From Mikania micrantha (lineage: Eukaryota; Streptophyta; Magnoliopsida; Asterales; Asteraceae), in assembly GCA_009363875.1 (NCBI GenBank), contig CM018683.1, positions 42,182,804 to 42,246,803 on the forward strand: a stretch of 64,000 nt of DNA, written 5' to 3'. The position numbers and the translations under genes were made by a program. Below, piece by piece: positions 35,401-45,590 of the stretch (its first letter is position 1; every line of letters starts with the position of its first letter). Below the pieces are notes generated by a model that was not told the origin of the DNA, searched no databases, and saw only the letters and a list, made by a program, of their open reading frames with translations.

Positions 35401-37188
35401 TGCAAGCAATCTTTAGCAGTGTAATGATCTGTGTTTTCAATTTCGTTATTGAGCCACATTTCAACGAATTCCCAGAAAAGATCTTTCCATTCTTTAGAGA
35501 GTAATTCCCTATGAAACACAATTTATGATACGTTAGTCTGCATTATTACAAAATATTCAAAAAATACAGCTAAGTAACACACTAATGGTTTAACCTTAAT
35601 TAGAGTATTCATAAATAAGTAATATTTATGATCAGAGGTAGTCAAATGGATTAGGTCGGTAACCAAAGAAAATTGTTTGAGTGGTTGACCCTAAGCTAAT
35701 GAAGTGGGTCATTGCTAGTATGGGTACACAAGCACTTTTTTGCCTGCTTCTATGCATATCAAATGTGTTAATTATAATTAAAAAACAAAATATAACGACT
35801 ATAATCTAAATCGTTAAATAAAGACTGGAAGATTGTATGCAATAAATCTAGACTTTGGATAACTTTCACCAATTTGACATGTTCACTTTTTTAGCTTTTT
35901 TTTTATTTGGCCCATTTGGGATAAAACACAACCTCAGTTTACCTGTTCAGAAGTAAATGAGTCAATAATGACACCTCTAATAGAAGATTTATTACTTCTA
36001 AGTATAAGATGTCTTATACTGCTATTTTTAACTTCAAGGCTATTTTTACATCTAACGCTACACATTACTGCTTTAACTTCTAAGTATGTACTTATTGCAT
36101 GTAAATTCACCGTGGAAATATATGGAAAAGATTTGGTTGCTTCTGATAGAAGTATTCAATTTTTTTAATCAACACGGAGCTAAAACATGTGAAACCAAAA
36201 GGAGAAAAGAACATACAGTAAACTTCTTTAAATCATTGAGATGTTCAGGAAGCTTAGCAATTAGCAAAGGCCTTTCTTAAGTTATTAAATTATTGATCCT
36301 AGATAGAAGTTTTCTGTTGAAGTTCATAGTATGAATCTATTCAAATTATTGATTTTACAAAGAATGTAACTACAAAAAAATCTTACAATCGCAAGTACCC
36401 AAAACAAAATTGATAAGAATTCAAGATTTTAATCAGACTACATGTGTTACCCTTTCACTTTTCTTTCTTTTACACCTTTTATTGATCTAATTTATTTTCG
36501 CATATACAAACTTGGCAAGGTGAAATTATGTAAAACCAATTACCGCATTACACCACCTGAGTATGGGTCAGACATCGTTATGTATGCATTGCCTGAACAG
36601 ATTTTCTCAAGGATGCGACCATTTTTTTATCAAAAATACAAATTACTTCAGAGTAGCTTCCGTATAGATTTGTTCATGATACACCATCTAGCCAATCTAT
36701 TGTTAACTATATAATCAATTATCATCAAAATAACTTAACCGAGCCTCACAAGGTCGGAGTTTCAACTAACATTCATCAAACAGATCAATATCTAAACAGA
36801 AACCTTTAGTGATCCAGTTAAGTATAACCCAAATCATTAAACAGATCAATATCTAAACCAGTAACTTCAATGATCACATGTTTAGCTTATTTTCAGATTC
36901 AAAAAACGAACTAATAACATTTATTCATCAAATAAGAAAAAAATTGAAACACAACTTGCTAACTATATCTTTCTCAATAACATATAAATAAATGGCATAC
37001 CCAGCTTCAAGAAGAAGTGAGGTACCGGGCCATTTGGCCCGAAGAGCAACTTGAACATTCTTGGGTCGTTGGGTCTCTGCAGATACCAAATACCCACAAA
37101 CTAATATGCAAACTGCGATCAAAATCAGTGCCCGAAACCCGGATCTGGTCCGGGTCTCCATTGCTTTAAACTTCGTTCTCAACGCCAA
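17482..37188 (-). CDS. UGGT: UDP-glucose:glycoprotein glucosyltransferase, 36 exons
   Basis: UGGT is the ER folding sensor that adds glucose back to misfolded N-glycoproteins so that calnexin/calreticulin rebind them. Coding exons, 5' to 3': 37188-37001, 35508-35062, 34529-34376, 33842-33671, 32872-32799, 31535-31439, 31334-31222, 31137-31022, 30333-30276, 30166-30014, 29903-29805, 29430-29272, 27947-27879, 27800-27721, 27571-27409, 26762-26628, 26515-26413, 26332-26238, 25820-25708, 25623-25422, 24871-24803, 24714-24569, 24157-23908, 23277-23221, 23134-23004, 22899-22811, 22292-21958, 21867-21772, 21663-21623, 20222-20120, 20031-19873, 19756-19616, 19500-19457, 19350-19236, 18625-18473, 17646-17482. 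They total 4884 nt, all in phase, giving 1627 residues, close to Arabidopsis EBS1. A hydrophobic signal peptide follows either Met1 or Met10 (the true start is undecided). The thioredoxin-like region precedes the GT24 domain (from ~1322), with the metal-binding DAD at 1427-1429. The end KAEL resembles an ER-retrieval signal. One intron (after 19236) has a GC donor. No break was seen. Confidence 0.97.
17690..18300. repeat. old dispersed repeats in last UGGT intron
   Basis: The intron holds GGGGTGTAAACAAGCC with GAGCTCAAGCTCAGGCTC, an arrangement typical of hAT-type MITEs in plants. It also has a separate block of GGTACC/GGTATCGGTA-like motifs (17815-18025). Ends and TSDs could not be defined. 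Confidence 0.4.
20527..20737 (-). repeat. SINE-like dispersed repeat, copy 1
   Basis: On minus this shows the 3' segment CAGCCTCTCTATCTCAATTG, then CCTTCCCCCAGACCCTAC and ATACTGGGTAAG, which resembles the 3' region of plant Au/TS-type SINEs. Upstream it shares AGTGCAATTTTACTTTGGCC and GTTAATCATCCCAATACTTT with a plus-strand copy at 30590-30835. Its far end continues at 21415-21445, beyond an inserted hAT MITE. Confidence 0.55.
20738..21414. mobile_element. hAT-type MITE, 677 bp, TSD ~CCATGAT
   Basis: The ends TAGGAATGGC and GCCATCCCTA are inverted repeats. The interior is rich in CGGGTA/TACCCG motifs. CCATGAT lies directly before the left end (20731-20737) and after the right end (21416-21422); extended to 8 bp there is one mismatch. 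The SINE-like copy at 30590-30835 shows the related sequence without this insertion. It lies in UGGT intron 29. Confidence 0.8.
23413..23684. mobile_element. Mutator-type MITE, 272 bp, TSD TTTCTTAAA
   Basis: Terminal inverted repeats of about 45 bp share ATTACASAGATGGTCC and GGTTTGRGCAAAGTAACA at both ends. The 9-bp TTTCTTAAA is repeated at 23404-23412 and 23685-23693; 9 bp is diagnostic of Mutator elements. It lies in UGGT intron 23 and has no coding capacity. Confidence 0.85.
26917..27265. mobile_element. hAT-like MITE, diverged, UGGT intron
   Basis: The ends AGGTGGCAAAATGATTAGG and GGGTCAAAATTGC are roughly inverted and match the ends of similar units at 30387-30986, 31767-32536 and 35634-35979. 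Boundaries are approximate and no TSD was confirmed. Confidence 0.45.
28250..28880. repeat. older repeat hosting a hAT MITE
   Basis: Sequence around 28270-28392 and 28804-28860 (with GGGATTGAACATGAAACC and AACTCTAACCACTACACTAC) looks like an older interspersed repeat. Its class is unclear. The MITE at 28393-28795 sits inside it. Confidence 0.4.
28393..28795. mobile_element. hAT-type MITE, 403 bp, TSD TTAGTAGG
   Basis: The ends CAGTAGCGGACCCAG and TAGGTCCGCCCCTG are inverted repeats. The 8-bp TTAGTAGG flanks both sides (28385-28392 and 28796-28803), as expected for hAT elements. It lies in UGGT intron 12 and has no reading frame. Confidence 0.88.
30387..30986. mobile_element. hAT-like MITE with nested SINE-like copy
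   Basis: Inverted ends TAGAGGTGGCAA and TGCCACCTCTA enclose 600 bp in UGGT intron 8. About 250 bp of this is the SINE-like repeat at 30590-30835. The flanks do not give a convincing 8-bp duplication, so the insertion is probably old. Confidence 0.55.
30590..30835 (+). repeat. SINE-like dispersed repeat, copy 2
   Basis: Plus-strand copy of the repeat at 20527-20737. It shows GGGGCAAAAGTAAATTGCAC, GATGATTAACTTCAAACGAT, CAGCCTCTCTATCCCAACTG and CCTTCCCCCAGACCC, and ends ATACCAGGTAAGTTTGTTG. The two copies form an inverted pair inside the same gene and one acts as the empty site for the hAT MITE in the other. Confidence 0.6.
31767..32536. mobile_element. hAT-like MITE, diverged, UGGT intron 5
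   Basis: GGAGGTGGGAAAATGG at the left and GGGTCAAAATTGACATCTCT at the right are roughly inverted and belong to the same set as 30387-30986. No TSD was confirmed. The interior is AT-rich. Confidence 0.45.
33108..33459. mobile_element. hAT-type MITE, 352 bp, TSD TCCTGTCA
   Basis: Terminal inverted repeats CAYAGTTATCRATAGCGA match over 18 bp with two differences. The 8-bp TCCTGTCA occurs at 33100-33107 and 33460-33467. Subterminal sequence is packed with TAGCGATAGCG-type motifs on both sides. It lies in UGGT intron 4. Confidence 0.9.
35634..35979. mobile_element. hAT-like MITE, UGGT intron 1
   Basis: Ends AGAGGTAGTCAAATGG and TGAGTCAATAATGACACCTC are roughly inverted; same end type as 30387-30986. 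The interior is AT-rich with no reading frame. TSD not confirmed. Confidence 0.5.
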
Positions 37189-37560
37189 TGTGTTGTACAG
37201 AATTGATCACAATTCACAAGCTTTGCAAATCAACTAGAAAACCCACTTAAAACTCGAACTTTATTAGCAGGTTTTTTATTTCATTTTGCTAGTAGGATTG
37301 GATACGAAAAGTGAGGGTTTTGAGTGAAGTGATTGGAGTTTGCTAGGGTTCTTGTTTGGGGAATTTAGATCGAAGAGGTAAACGCTTACATGGACTTAAA
37401 AGGCCACGTATCGAATTTGACATGGCATTGGATCATTGGGTGTTGTGTTAATAAATTGATGAAATTTTACGTTTTAATTATTATATTGCAATGATTTAAT
37501 ATATGTCTCCGAAAATCAACAAATATCTCATTAATCAAACAAATATCTCATTATTCAAAA
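37189..37560 (-). promoter_or_regulatory. UGGT 5' flank and promoter region
   Basis: This is the only sequence between the UGGT start codon and the repeat-rich DNA to the right. On minus it has ACGTGG (37404-37409), a G-box-type bZIP core about 216 nt upstream of the ATG. CCAAT boxes lie near 37425-37440 but not in the spacing of a classical ER-stress element. No clear TATA box was seen. Confidence 0.4.
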
Positions 37561-37564
37561 AATA

Positions 37565-38005
37565 ATATATAGAGGGAGGATCAAAACTTAACATTCCCTT
37601 ATCACGTTAATCGTTTAGCTCTTTTTAGCCAATAAAACACAATAACGTCAACAGCTGATTTTCTTTAATTCTAAGGGTATTATGGACATTTCACTGGTGC
37701 ATTAATGTGGGTAAGTGTGTGTCACACTTTTCTGAACATCATTCTTTATTATATACATATATATTATAAACACACACAAACACACACATACAAGTACACG
37801 TCTCAGCCATCACTTTTCTGAACATCACTTTTGTGATTCACCATTTTTCAAAACCATCACTTTTCTGATTCACCAATTTTCAAAACAATCTTCTATCACC
37901 CTATTATATAAATACACACGCACACACATATCCACATCTCAGTTCGTATTATTCAACGCTCATAAGAATCAAGATTAACGTACGTACCTTATGTTGCTTT
38001 TTCAG
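37565..38005 (+). other. promoter-like sequence upstream of gene-fragment chimera
   Basis: The stretch starts in a TATATA run with GAGGGAGGATCAAAAC and contains CACACA runs and repeated CACTTTTCTGAACATCAC. A TATA box TATTATATAAATACAC lies at about 37901-37916. An ATG at 37991 is followed by a splice-acceptor-like GCTTTTTCAG at 37996-38005. It may be a captured promoter and intron end. Confidence 0.4.
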
Positions 38006-38169
38006 TGGGTTAATCATGGTGGTGATATAACTAACTGGAGATTCGCAGATGATGATTTTGTGATCAACCCATCAACGGTGCACAAACTCAAGCTCATGTG
38101 GAAGTTCTTCACCGAAAGAGACGTGTTAGCGACACCGGCTGTCGCTGGTGGAGTAGTTTGCTTCCCATC
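38006..38169 (+). pseudogene. PQQ / polyvinylalcohol-dehydrogenase-like fragment
   Basis: The frame reads WVNHGGDITNWRFADDDF, then VHKLKLMWKFFTERDV and ATPAVAGGVVCFPS. This matches the N-terminal repeat of plant quinoprotein (polyvinylalcohol dehydrogenase-like) proteins, recalled as W-NHGGDI-NRR and LKWKF-AGKDI-ATPA. It starts at an intron acceptor and stops abruptly where metacaspase sequence begins, so only about 55 residues of a roughly 500-residue protein remain. It is a gene fragment, most likely captured by a transposon. Confidence 0.75.
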
Positions 38170-38517
38170 ATGTCGAAGAAATCAGTGTTAATCAGATGCA
38201 ACTACGCCGGAACCAAGGCGGAGCTCCGGGGATGCGTCAACGATGTGAAGAGAATGTACCGATGTCTTGTTGATGGTACGGATTCTCGGAGTATGATATC
38301 AATGTCCTCATCGATACAGATGATTCATATACTCAACCTACCGGGTGGAACATACGCAAATCTCTCGACGATCTTGTTGGTTCCGCCGAGGCGGGAGACT
38401 TTCTGTTTGTGCACTATAGTAGACACGGTACTCGTCTTCCCGCTGAGACCGGTGATGATGATGATGATACTGGATATGATGAGTGTATTGTTCCTTGCGA
38501 CTTCAATTTGATCAACG
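38170..38517 (+). pseudogene. type II metacaspase N-terminal fragment
   Basis: From ATG at 38170 the frame reads MSKKSVLIRCNYAGTKAEL, RGCVNDVKRMY and CLVD, the start of plant type II (MC4-like) metacaspases. Near 38275 one base appears missing. The adjacent frame then continues GFSEYDINVLIDTDDSYTQP, GDFLFVHYSRHGTRLPAE, GDDDDDTGYDECIVPCDFN. The catalytic His (HYSxHGT) is kept, but the usual Gly before it is Arg. The fragment stops at a donor site G|GTATGG (38517); the exon with the catalytic Cys (SCHSGG) was not found. It is fused head to tail to the PQQ fragment, out of frame. Non-functional as a protease. Confidence 0.82.
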
Positions 38518-39000
38518 GTATGGAGGTTTTTAGTTGGTTTGAATTAGATCTTTCATTATGGAAATTTGGCTTCAGATCAGTGAGTTTAGGATTTTGATGG
38601 CGATTTAGCGTGTTGATTCGAGGTTTGACGATTTAGCGAGTTTATTATCTTTAAATTTGTATTTTTCTTCTTGAATTTTTACGTTTAGGTTGATTTATTA
38701 TCAAATTTGGATTATTGGGTTCTTTTCTTATTATTTGACACATAATCATGACTCAAGAACACATTAGGTTTTAATACTATATTATGTTTTATCATAAGAA
38801 ATTCGTATACATCAACTTACAACAACTTACATCAATGTAACGGTGTCATTTACATCAACTTACAGCAAATTACATTGATTTACATCGACGCAACAGTCAC
38901 TTACATTGGCGTAATATATTACATTGATTTACATCAACTTACAACAAAATTGGATTATTGGTATATTGATGTAATTTGATATTTCTTAACGGTTAAGGTT
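38518..39000. other. intron remnant and ACATCAACTTAC repeats
   Basis: After the metacaspase donor there are about 200 bp of intron-like sequence. At 38812-38965 about ten loose copies of TTACATCAACTTACAACA / TTACATTGATTTACATCG follow. No gene was recognised. The left end of the MULE may lie near here. Confidence 0.5.
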
Positions 39001-40034
39001 CTGCTAAATAGGGGATTAAACCTAAGAAGTCTAAGAAGCAATGGATGGCTGCCATGTGGCAGATTAAATGTTGTTAATTAAGGGTAGTTTGGGGATTTTG
39101 CAGATAAAAGAAAATAGGGTTAGTTATGGAGACTCTGCTGTTCGTTTTTTTTGATTTCACGCATGCGGCTTCAATTAATTGACCAGTTTCTTGCATGAAT
39201 TGATCAATTAATCGATTTCTTCTTCAATTTATCTCGTGAAAGATCTAATTTCCCTGCAATCTGTTCTTCACATTATACAGGGTCTCATCAATTTGGCAGT
39301 AAAACAGGATGTCATCGATTTATGCTTAAATGAGTACGTATTCTTTGTTTTTCATGTGATTTTTTTTACGATTTATCGTATTGTTTTCAATGATTATATG
39401 TGTGATTTAGTTTCACTATACATGTAATCATGTTTATTAGGAGCATCATTATGTGTATTGTGTCTATTATACATGATTTTGTCTATTGTGTCAATTATGT
39501 ATGTTGTATTGTGTTATGATGTGTATTATTTTGTACAGATATGTATTATGTCATATTAATAATAGTATTTTGTGTTATTATACATGATTGTGTCTAGTGT
39601 CAAATAATATTGTGTCTTTTACATAATTGTGTCTTATATAATTGTGTCTTTTATACCATTTTCATGTGATTGTTGATTGTTTATTATTAATTGTATTGTT
39701 TTCAATTATTATATGCGTTATCTAGTTTCATTATATGTGTACTTCTTGTTTTTTGATATCATCGTTATGTGTATTGTGTCTATTATACATGGTTGTGTTT
39801 ATTGTGTCAATTATATATGTTGTTTTTGTGTTTTAATGTGTATTATATTTTACAGATCAGTAGTATAAGGTATTAAGAATATTATTGTGTCTATCAAACA
39901 TGATTGTGTTTAATGTCTCAAATACTATTGTGTCTTTTTATGTAATTGTGTTTTATATAATTGTGTATTTTATACAATTGTGTCTTACATCATTTTGTGT
40001 GTTAATATGTGAAATATTAACTGGTTTTGTTTAA
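39001..40034 (+). other. 5' region of MULE transposase, TGTGTC-rich introns
   Basis: The region contains GGGGATTTTGCAG (39091-39103), a motif seen in some MULE terminal repeats. A possible short exon lies at 39236-39330. After it comes a long intron-like stretch rich in TTGTGTCTATTATACATG and TATAATTGTGTC. The element's TIR could not be defined because the opposite end is outside the window. Confidence 0.4.
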
Positions 40035-40049
40035 TTTATGTAGATTTTC

Positions 40050-41351
40050 AAACATACAAAGAAGTTGGTCAATAAGATGTATCATCAGGTGGTAGATCGT
40101 ATTATAGGCCTGATTGTAACCAGTCACTAAAACCTTCTGTAGGCATGGTATTTGATTCCATTGATCATGCGTTTTCTTTTTATCAAAAGTATACTATTGC
40201 TAGTGGTTTCTCAGTTAGGAAAAACATGGAATACAAACATTGTGGTATTATCAAGTTGAAGTATTTTGTTTGTACTAAGGATGGTTTTAGAGAAGATAAA
40301 CCAGTTAATAGTTCAACTGATGAAAATAAGATTCGATCACAGCGTAGGAGACCATCTAGAAGATGTGGATGTAATGCACACCTTAAGTTGCAGTTGAATA
40401 ATGAAAATAAGTACATGATATATCATTTTGAGAAATTGCATAAGAGAAGATTGATCAATAGCATCGTTGTTTTGGGCTGACGAGGATTCGAAGAATAATT
40501 ACTCTGTATTTGGCGATGTAGTAGCATTTGATGCAACGTATAGAACAAAAAAGTATGCTAAATAAAATCATTGTGTTATTATGTTCTTTAATTTATTGTG
40601 TTATTTTTGTTGATTGTGTTATGTTTACCATTGTGTTTTTTTAGGATGATATGGTTTTTGTTCCTTTTACTGGCATTGATAATCACAATAGGAATGTTAC
40701 ATTTGGCGCTGCTCTTCTTGGATCTAAAACTGTTGATTCATATAGATGGTTATTGGAAAAATTTATTGAGTCATTTGGTTATGCACCTAGAGTTTTTGTT
40801 ACTGATCAAGATGCTGCAATGAGGCGTGCCATTTTAGATGTTTGCCCTAATAATCGTCACAGATTGTGTATGTGGCATATATGGGAGAAATTGACTACAA
40901 AGGTAACAGACATATTTATTGTGTATTTTTTTTAAATTTATTTGTGTCTTTTGTTAATTGTGTCTTTTGTTAATTGTGTCTTTTTAATATTTGTGTCTTC
41001 CATCAATATATCTTTATTAACTGACTCAAATTTTGTGTCTTTATAGGTTGGAGCAGCTATGTGTAATTTAACAAATTTCAAAAAGAAATTATCTAATATT
41101 GTATGGACATATTGTATTACAATTGAGGAATTTGAAAAGGAGTGGCATATGATCCTTTCTGAATTTGGGTTAAGTGATGATCCTTGGTTGGGTGATATTT
41201 AAAACATTAGAAGAGACTGGAGACCTGCATATTACAAGGATGAGAAGTTGTCTGGTCTTATGCGTACCACCTCAAGAGCAGAGAGCGAAAATCATTTTTT
41301 TAATCAATTTTGTAACCGGAATGCAATTTTTATGGAATTTTATACCCACTT
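40050..41351 (+). pseudogene. MULE transposase (FAR1/MURA-like), 5' half, interrupted
   Basis: A FAR1 DNA-binding domain lies at ~40145-40450 (GMVFDSIDHAFSFYQKY, then CGCNAHLKLQ). The MULE transposase core begins WADEDSKNNYSVFGDVVAFD (40463-40558) and, after an intron at ~40559-40644, continues VFVPFTGIDNHNRN, VFVTDQDAAM and LCMWHIWEKL (40645-40902). The next exon is 41047-41351. Breaks: an in-frame TAA at 40073; loss of the ~100 residues normally between the FAR1 and transposase domains, with a frame change near 40460; and TAA at 41200 where WLxDIY is expected. At 41351 the reading is cut by the insertion of a solo LTR with TSD CACTT; it resumes at 50035. The DDE aspartates (VVAFD and VTDQD) are visible. 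Confidence 0.88.
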
Positions 41352-42399
41352 TGTCACACCCCAAGCCGGCGGGAACGGATCGACTTTCCAGTAGGGCGGA
41401 AGGTTCTCGGGGTGCGATATCGTGAGTGATAATCGTGATGATCAGATTGTTTACATATAGCATCAATGTTAAGAATAACTAAAGCACAATATAGCATTAA
41501 ACTAGGATTACAAAGTTAAATTACAAATGTCAATGTTTAGTACTTTAACTAAATAAACCTATCAAAAGAATCAAATGTGTCTATCTTGTATCTGTACAAG
41601 ATATCAAAAGTGACTCGTAGCAACAATCAAAATATGTGCTTCCAAAAGTCTACTAGGTCCTCTATCTGAGCATCCTAGTATGCAGTCCTGAAGTCTGAGC
41701 CTATTCTTGTGCATCACCTGAGAAAGCATGTAAGAAAACAAAGTCAACACAATGGTTGGTGAGTTCATATAGTTTTAGTACTTGAAAAATAGTTTTGCAA
41801 CCTCTTCGGTAAAACCTTAACCTCATTAACACCACATGTATCATCCAACTCGGTATGCTTATATATAGGGCATACCCCTGAGTCGAGCCTACAACCCGCC
41901 CAGACCCCGTCCCACCACATACTAAGTCACATAGTACATTGCTGTTAATGATAATTAAGCATTTTGCCTACCATTCAATCCCATCATAGTTTCAAGCATC
42001 CTATTTAGAAGTTTAAGTTATCTACCCAATAGCATTTCCAAATCCCTTCGGTAACAACCTTAATCTCATTAACATCACCTGTATCATCCAGCTCGGTATG
42101 CTTATATATAGGGCATACCCCTGAGTCAAGCCTACAACCCGCCTAGACGCCGTCCCACCACATACTAAGCCACATAGGACATTGATGTTAATGATAATTA
42201 AGCGTCTTACCTACCGTCAAATCCCATCATAGCTTTAAGTGTTCTGATCCTAAGTTTCAACACGCACAAAGTAGTATTAGAGTATCAAGTTTGAGAGTCA
42301 CCATTATGGACAGCTGAACACCCTAAGGAAATTGAGCATCCATCCATAACGGTACTAAATATGACTCGCGACGTGTTTTGATAGAGGAATCCTCAAGAT

Positions 42400-42800
42400 G
42401 ACACAAAGTCAGCTGGAGAAACCAAAATCATCCTAGTCGCCCGTCACAACCGTGGATAAATCAAGAAGGACACTGAATGACTAGTAGGGCTTGACCACTG
42501 TCAAGACGCGGCAGCCAATCAGTCGATATTACATGATTCTGACAATGAAGAACACTGATGACTAGTAGGGCTTGACCAATGTCAAGACGCGGCGGCCAAC
42601 AGTCTGTCTTACGATGTTTGACAATGAAGAACACTGATGACTAGTAGGGGTTGACCAATGTCAACACGCGATGGCCAACAGTCTGTCTTACGATGTCCGA
42701 TAGCTTAAGCATACAAATTTAAAGCATTCACATAGTTTACTGATGACTAGTAGGGGTTGACACTTAGGTCAACACGTGGCGGTCAATCAGTCTGTTGTCT
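42400..42800. repeat. ~75-85-bp tandem array in outer solo LTR
   Basis: Four units contain GACTAGTAGGGSTTGAC, TGTCAAGACGCGGC and CCAACAGTCTGT. It lies between the TATATATAGGGCATA module and the TAAGCAT-rich part. It is followed at 42795-42930 by a TTCAAGTATTCCAAGCA-type array. Confidence 0.85.
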
Positions 42801-44239
42801 GAGCATTCCAAGTATATCAAGCATTCAAGTGTTTCAAGTATTCCACACACAACGAGCATTCAAGTATTCAAGTATTCCAAGCACATCGAGTATTCAAGTG
42901 TTCAAGTATCTCAAGCATCAAAGTCTTTATAGCCTTTTGAAATAAGTGAGTCTTTCTAAATTTTCAAGTTTACACAAGTATGGTTTTCAAAAGCATTCCC
43001 AGTTTTAGTTTCTGTCTTTCCTATGTATTTAAAAGCTTTGAGAGTTTTAAGCAATTAAGTATAAGTGTAAGTAACATTAGCCTTAAGGTTAAGAGTATAA
43101 GTTATCAACTTTTAACATGTGTAAAGTATTAGTATATTGAACATGTGTATGTAGTGTTAGCTTTTAAAACGAGTGTATGAAGTATTAGCATTTAGCGTAA
43201 GTGTTCGAGCTTTAACATCGAGCCTGTAGTTTAAGCATATAGTTCATAGCATAAGTATCGAGCGTATAGTTTAAACATTGAATTTATAGCATAAGCATCA
43301 AGCATATAGTTTAAGCATCGAGTTGTAGCATAAGCCTCAAGCATATAGTTTAAGCATCAGATTTATAGCTTCCAAAATAAGAGTTTCAAGTTTAAGTAGT
43401 AGTATGAGCATCAGTTGTATGTGTAAAAGCATTTAATAAACATTTCAATAATTTCTTAAAATATATAACATGCTTCTCAGTCCCGAGGTAAAAACAAATA
43501 TGTTTGAAAAGGGACAAATGAACTCACCTTGTGTTTGTAGTGGTTGACTAAGTAAAATCAAGAATGCACGCACTCGTTGTTGTGTTTGTAGTAGTATTCA
43601 CAACCCTGTATTGATTTCATGTTGTTTACATCTTATAAGTACAAATTGTAATAGTTCGTGTTCGTGTATGTGTTAGCTCTACAGTAGGCTAACACTTGTA
43701 AGTCTCAATCCTCATTCGACCTTAGGTTATTGTTTTAAAGGTTTAGCCTTGATTATTAGATTTGATCCTTGCCCTCAATTGTGAATATTTTAAGAAACAA
43801 CACTTTAAGACTTTAGGAAATTCATTAGTTTCAAAACACTATCATCTTTATAGTAATTTAAGTTGTAAATCCCATGCAAGTGACCACTAATAATCACTTA
43901 AAGGGTTTTACATCTTTTGTTGATCGGGTCGAATGTATCATATTGGGTCGATTCTAGGTAAGCCTTGGGCCGGTTGGGATATAGTGGGCCGAGGTGTTGA
44001 TGTTGGCTAAATAAGTGTTTTGGGCCGTGTAGTTGGGCCAATTACCACCACGTGGGCCGAATGAGTTGTTATTGGGCCAAATGTGATATATAGAAGCCCA
44101 ATGAAGCAATTATTGGGCCCCATGAGCTAATTGGGCCGTGTATAAGTGCATGGGTCGAAGATGTATGTTGGCCGAATATAATGTATGGGCTGAACAAACA
44201 ATTTGGGCCGGTTAAGTACTATGTTGGCCGAAGGTATGA

Positions 44240-44401
44240 GGGTCGACTGCTGGGTCTTGCTGTTCGGCCTTAAACGGATCAACCAGAATCATACACCATA
44301 TCCAGCGAACCTTTTGGGTGTCTAAGGTTCGCCACCTGCTAGTTAGGTTCGGCTATTAGGGTTCGGGATTCTTAGGTTCGCGGCATGTAGTGTTCGGCTC
44401 G
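44240..44401 (+). repeat. GGTTCG array, part 1 (outer LTR)
   Basis: GGTTCGG/GGTTCGC cores occur at ~15-40 bp spacing, interrupted at 44402 by the inner LTR and continuing at 48305. Confidence 0.75.
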
Positions 44402-45129
44402 CAGGGTGTCACACCCCGAGCCGGCGGGTTTGGATCCAAGTCCCCGTAGGGCGGAAGGTTCTCGGGGCGCGATATCGTGAGTGATAATCGTGGTGATCAG
44501 ATTGTTTACATAGCATCAATGTTAAGAATAACTAAAGCACAATTAAACGTCAACTAGGATTACAAAGTTAAATTACAATATCAATGTTTTGTAATTTAAC
44601 CCGGTAAACCTATCAAAAGAATCAAAGTTTTCTATCTTGTAAATGTACAAGACATTCAAAAGAGATTAATATGAACCATAAAATATGTGCTTCCAAAATC
44701 AACTAGGTCCTCTATCCAGGCCGCCTAGCATGCAATCCAAAAGCCTTAGATTAAACATGTTCTTCACCTGGGAAAGCATGTAAGAAAACAAAGTCAACAC
44801 AATGGTTGGTGAGTTCATATAGTTTTTAAGTTTAAAATAGCTTTAACAAACCTCTTTCGGTAAAACCTTAACCTCATTAACTCCACATGTAATATCCAAA
44901 TCGGTATGCTTATATATAGGGCATACCCTTGAGTCGAGCCTACAACCCGCCCAGACGCCGTCCCACCACATACTAATCCGTATATGACACTGTTATTAAT
45001 AATAATTTAGCATTTTACCTACATTCAACCCATTTTCCATCATAGCTTTAGTTTACTGTTTCAAAGTTTACAAGTCTATAGCATTCGTAAGTATTAGCTT
45101 CAAAGTAAGTTTAACAAGCATCATAGTTT

Positions 45130-45590
45130 CACACGCACAAAGTTTAGCTTTCCCTAATCTCATGCGTGAGTACAACCTCTGCTATAGCAGAAGTTTAGCA
45201 ATTACATAGCTCACGGCTAGATACAAGCTCTGCTCTAGCAGAAGTTTAGCCATTACGTATCTCATGAATTATTTAAGCTTAGTCTTGCAATTACGTGTCT
45301 CCTATACAAGATACAAGCTCTGCTCTAGCAGAAGTTTAGCAATTACGTATCTCATACATAGGCACAAGCCATGCATACACAAACAATCCAGCAATTACAT
45401 ATCTCATATAAGCAGACAAAAGCTCTGCTATAGCAGAAGTTTAGCAATTACATGTCTCTTATATAGATAATAGCTTAGCCTCGTCATGGTTTAGTTTTCA
45501 TGTATCTCAATTCATAGATACAAGGCCTGCTCTAGCAGAAGTTTGGCAATTACGTAGCCCATGATTAGATACATGCATAGTATTCCGCGC
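45130..45590. repeat. ~45-90-bp tandem array in inner solo LTR
   Basis: About six units contain AGCTCTGCTCTAGCAGAAG, TTTAGCAATTACGTATCTC and an ATAGATACA linker. The near-palindrome CTGCTCTAGCAG recurs. The unit is unrelated to that in the outer LTR although it lies in the equivalent slot. Confidence 0.85.

Noticed and set aside
35058..35519. 153-residue frame on minus as a separate gene
   Set aside because: It is exon 2 of UGGT plus a few intron codons.
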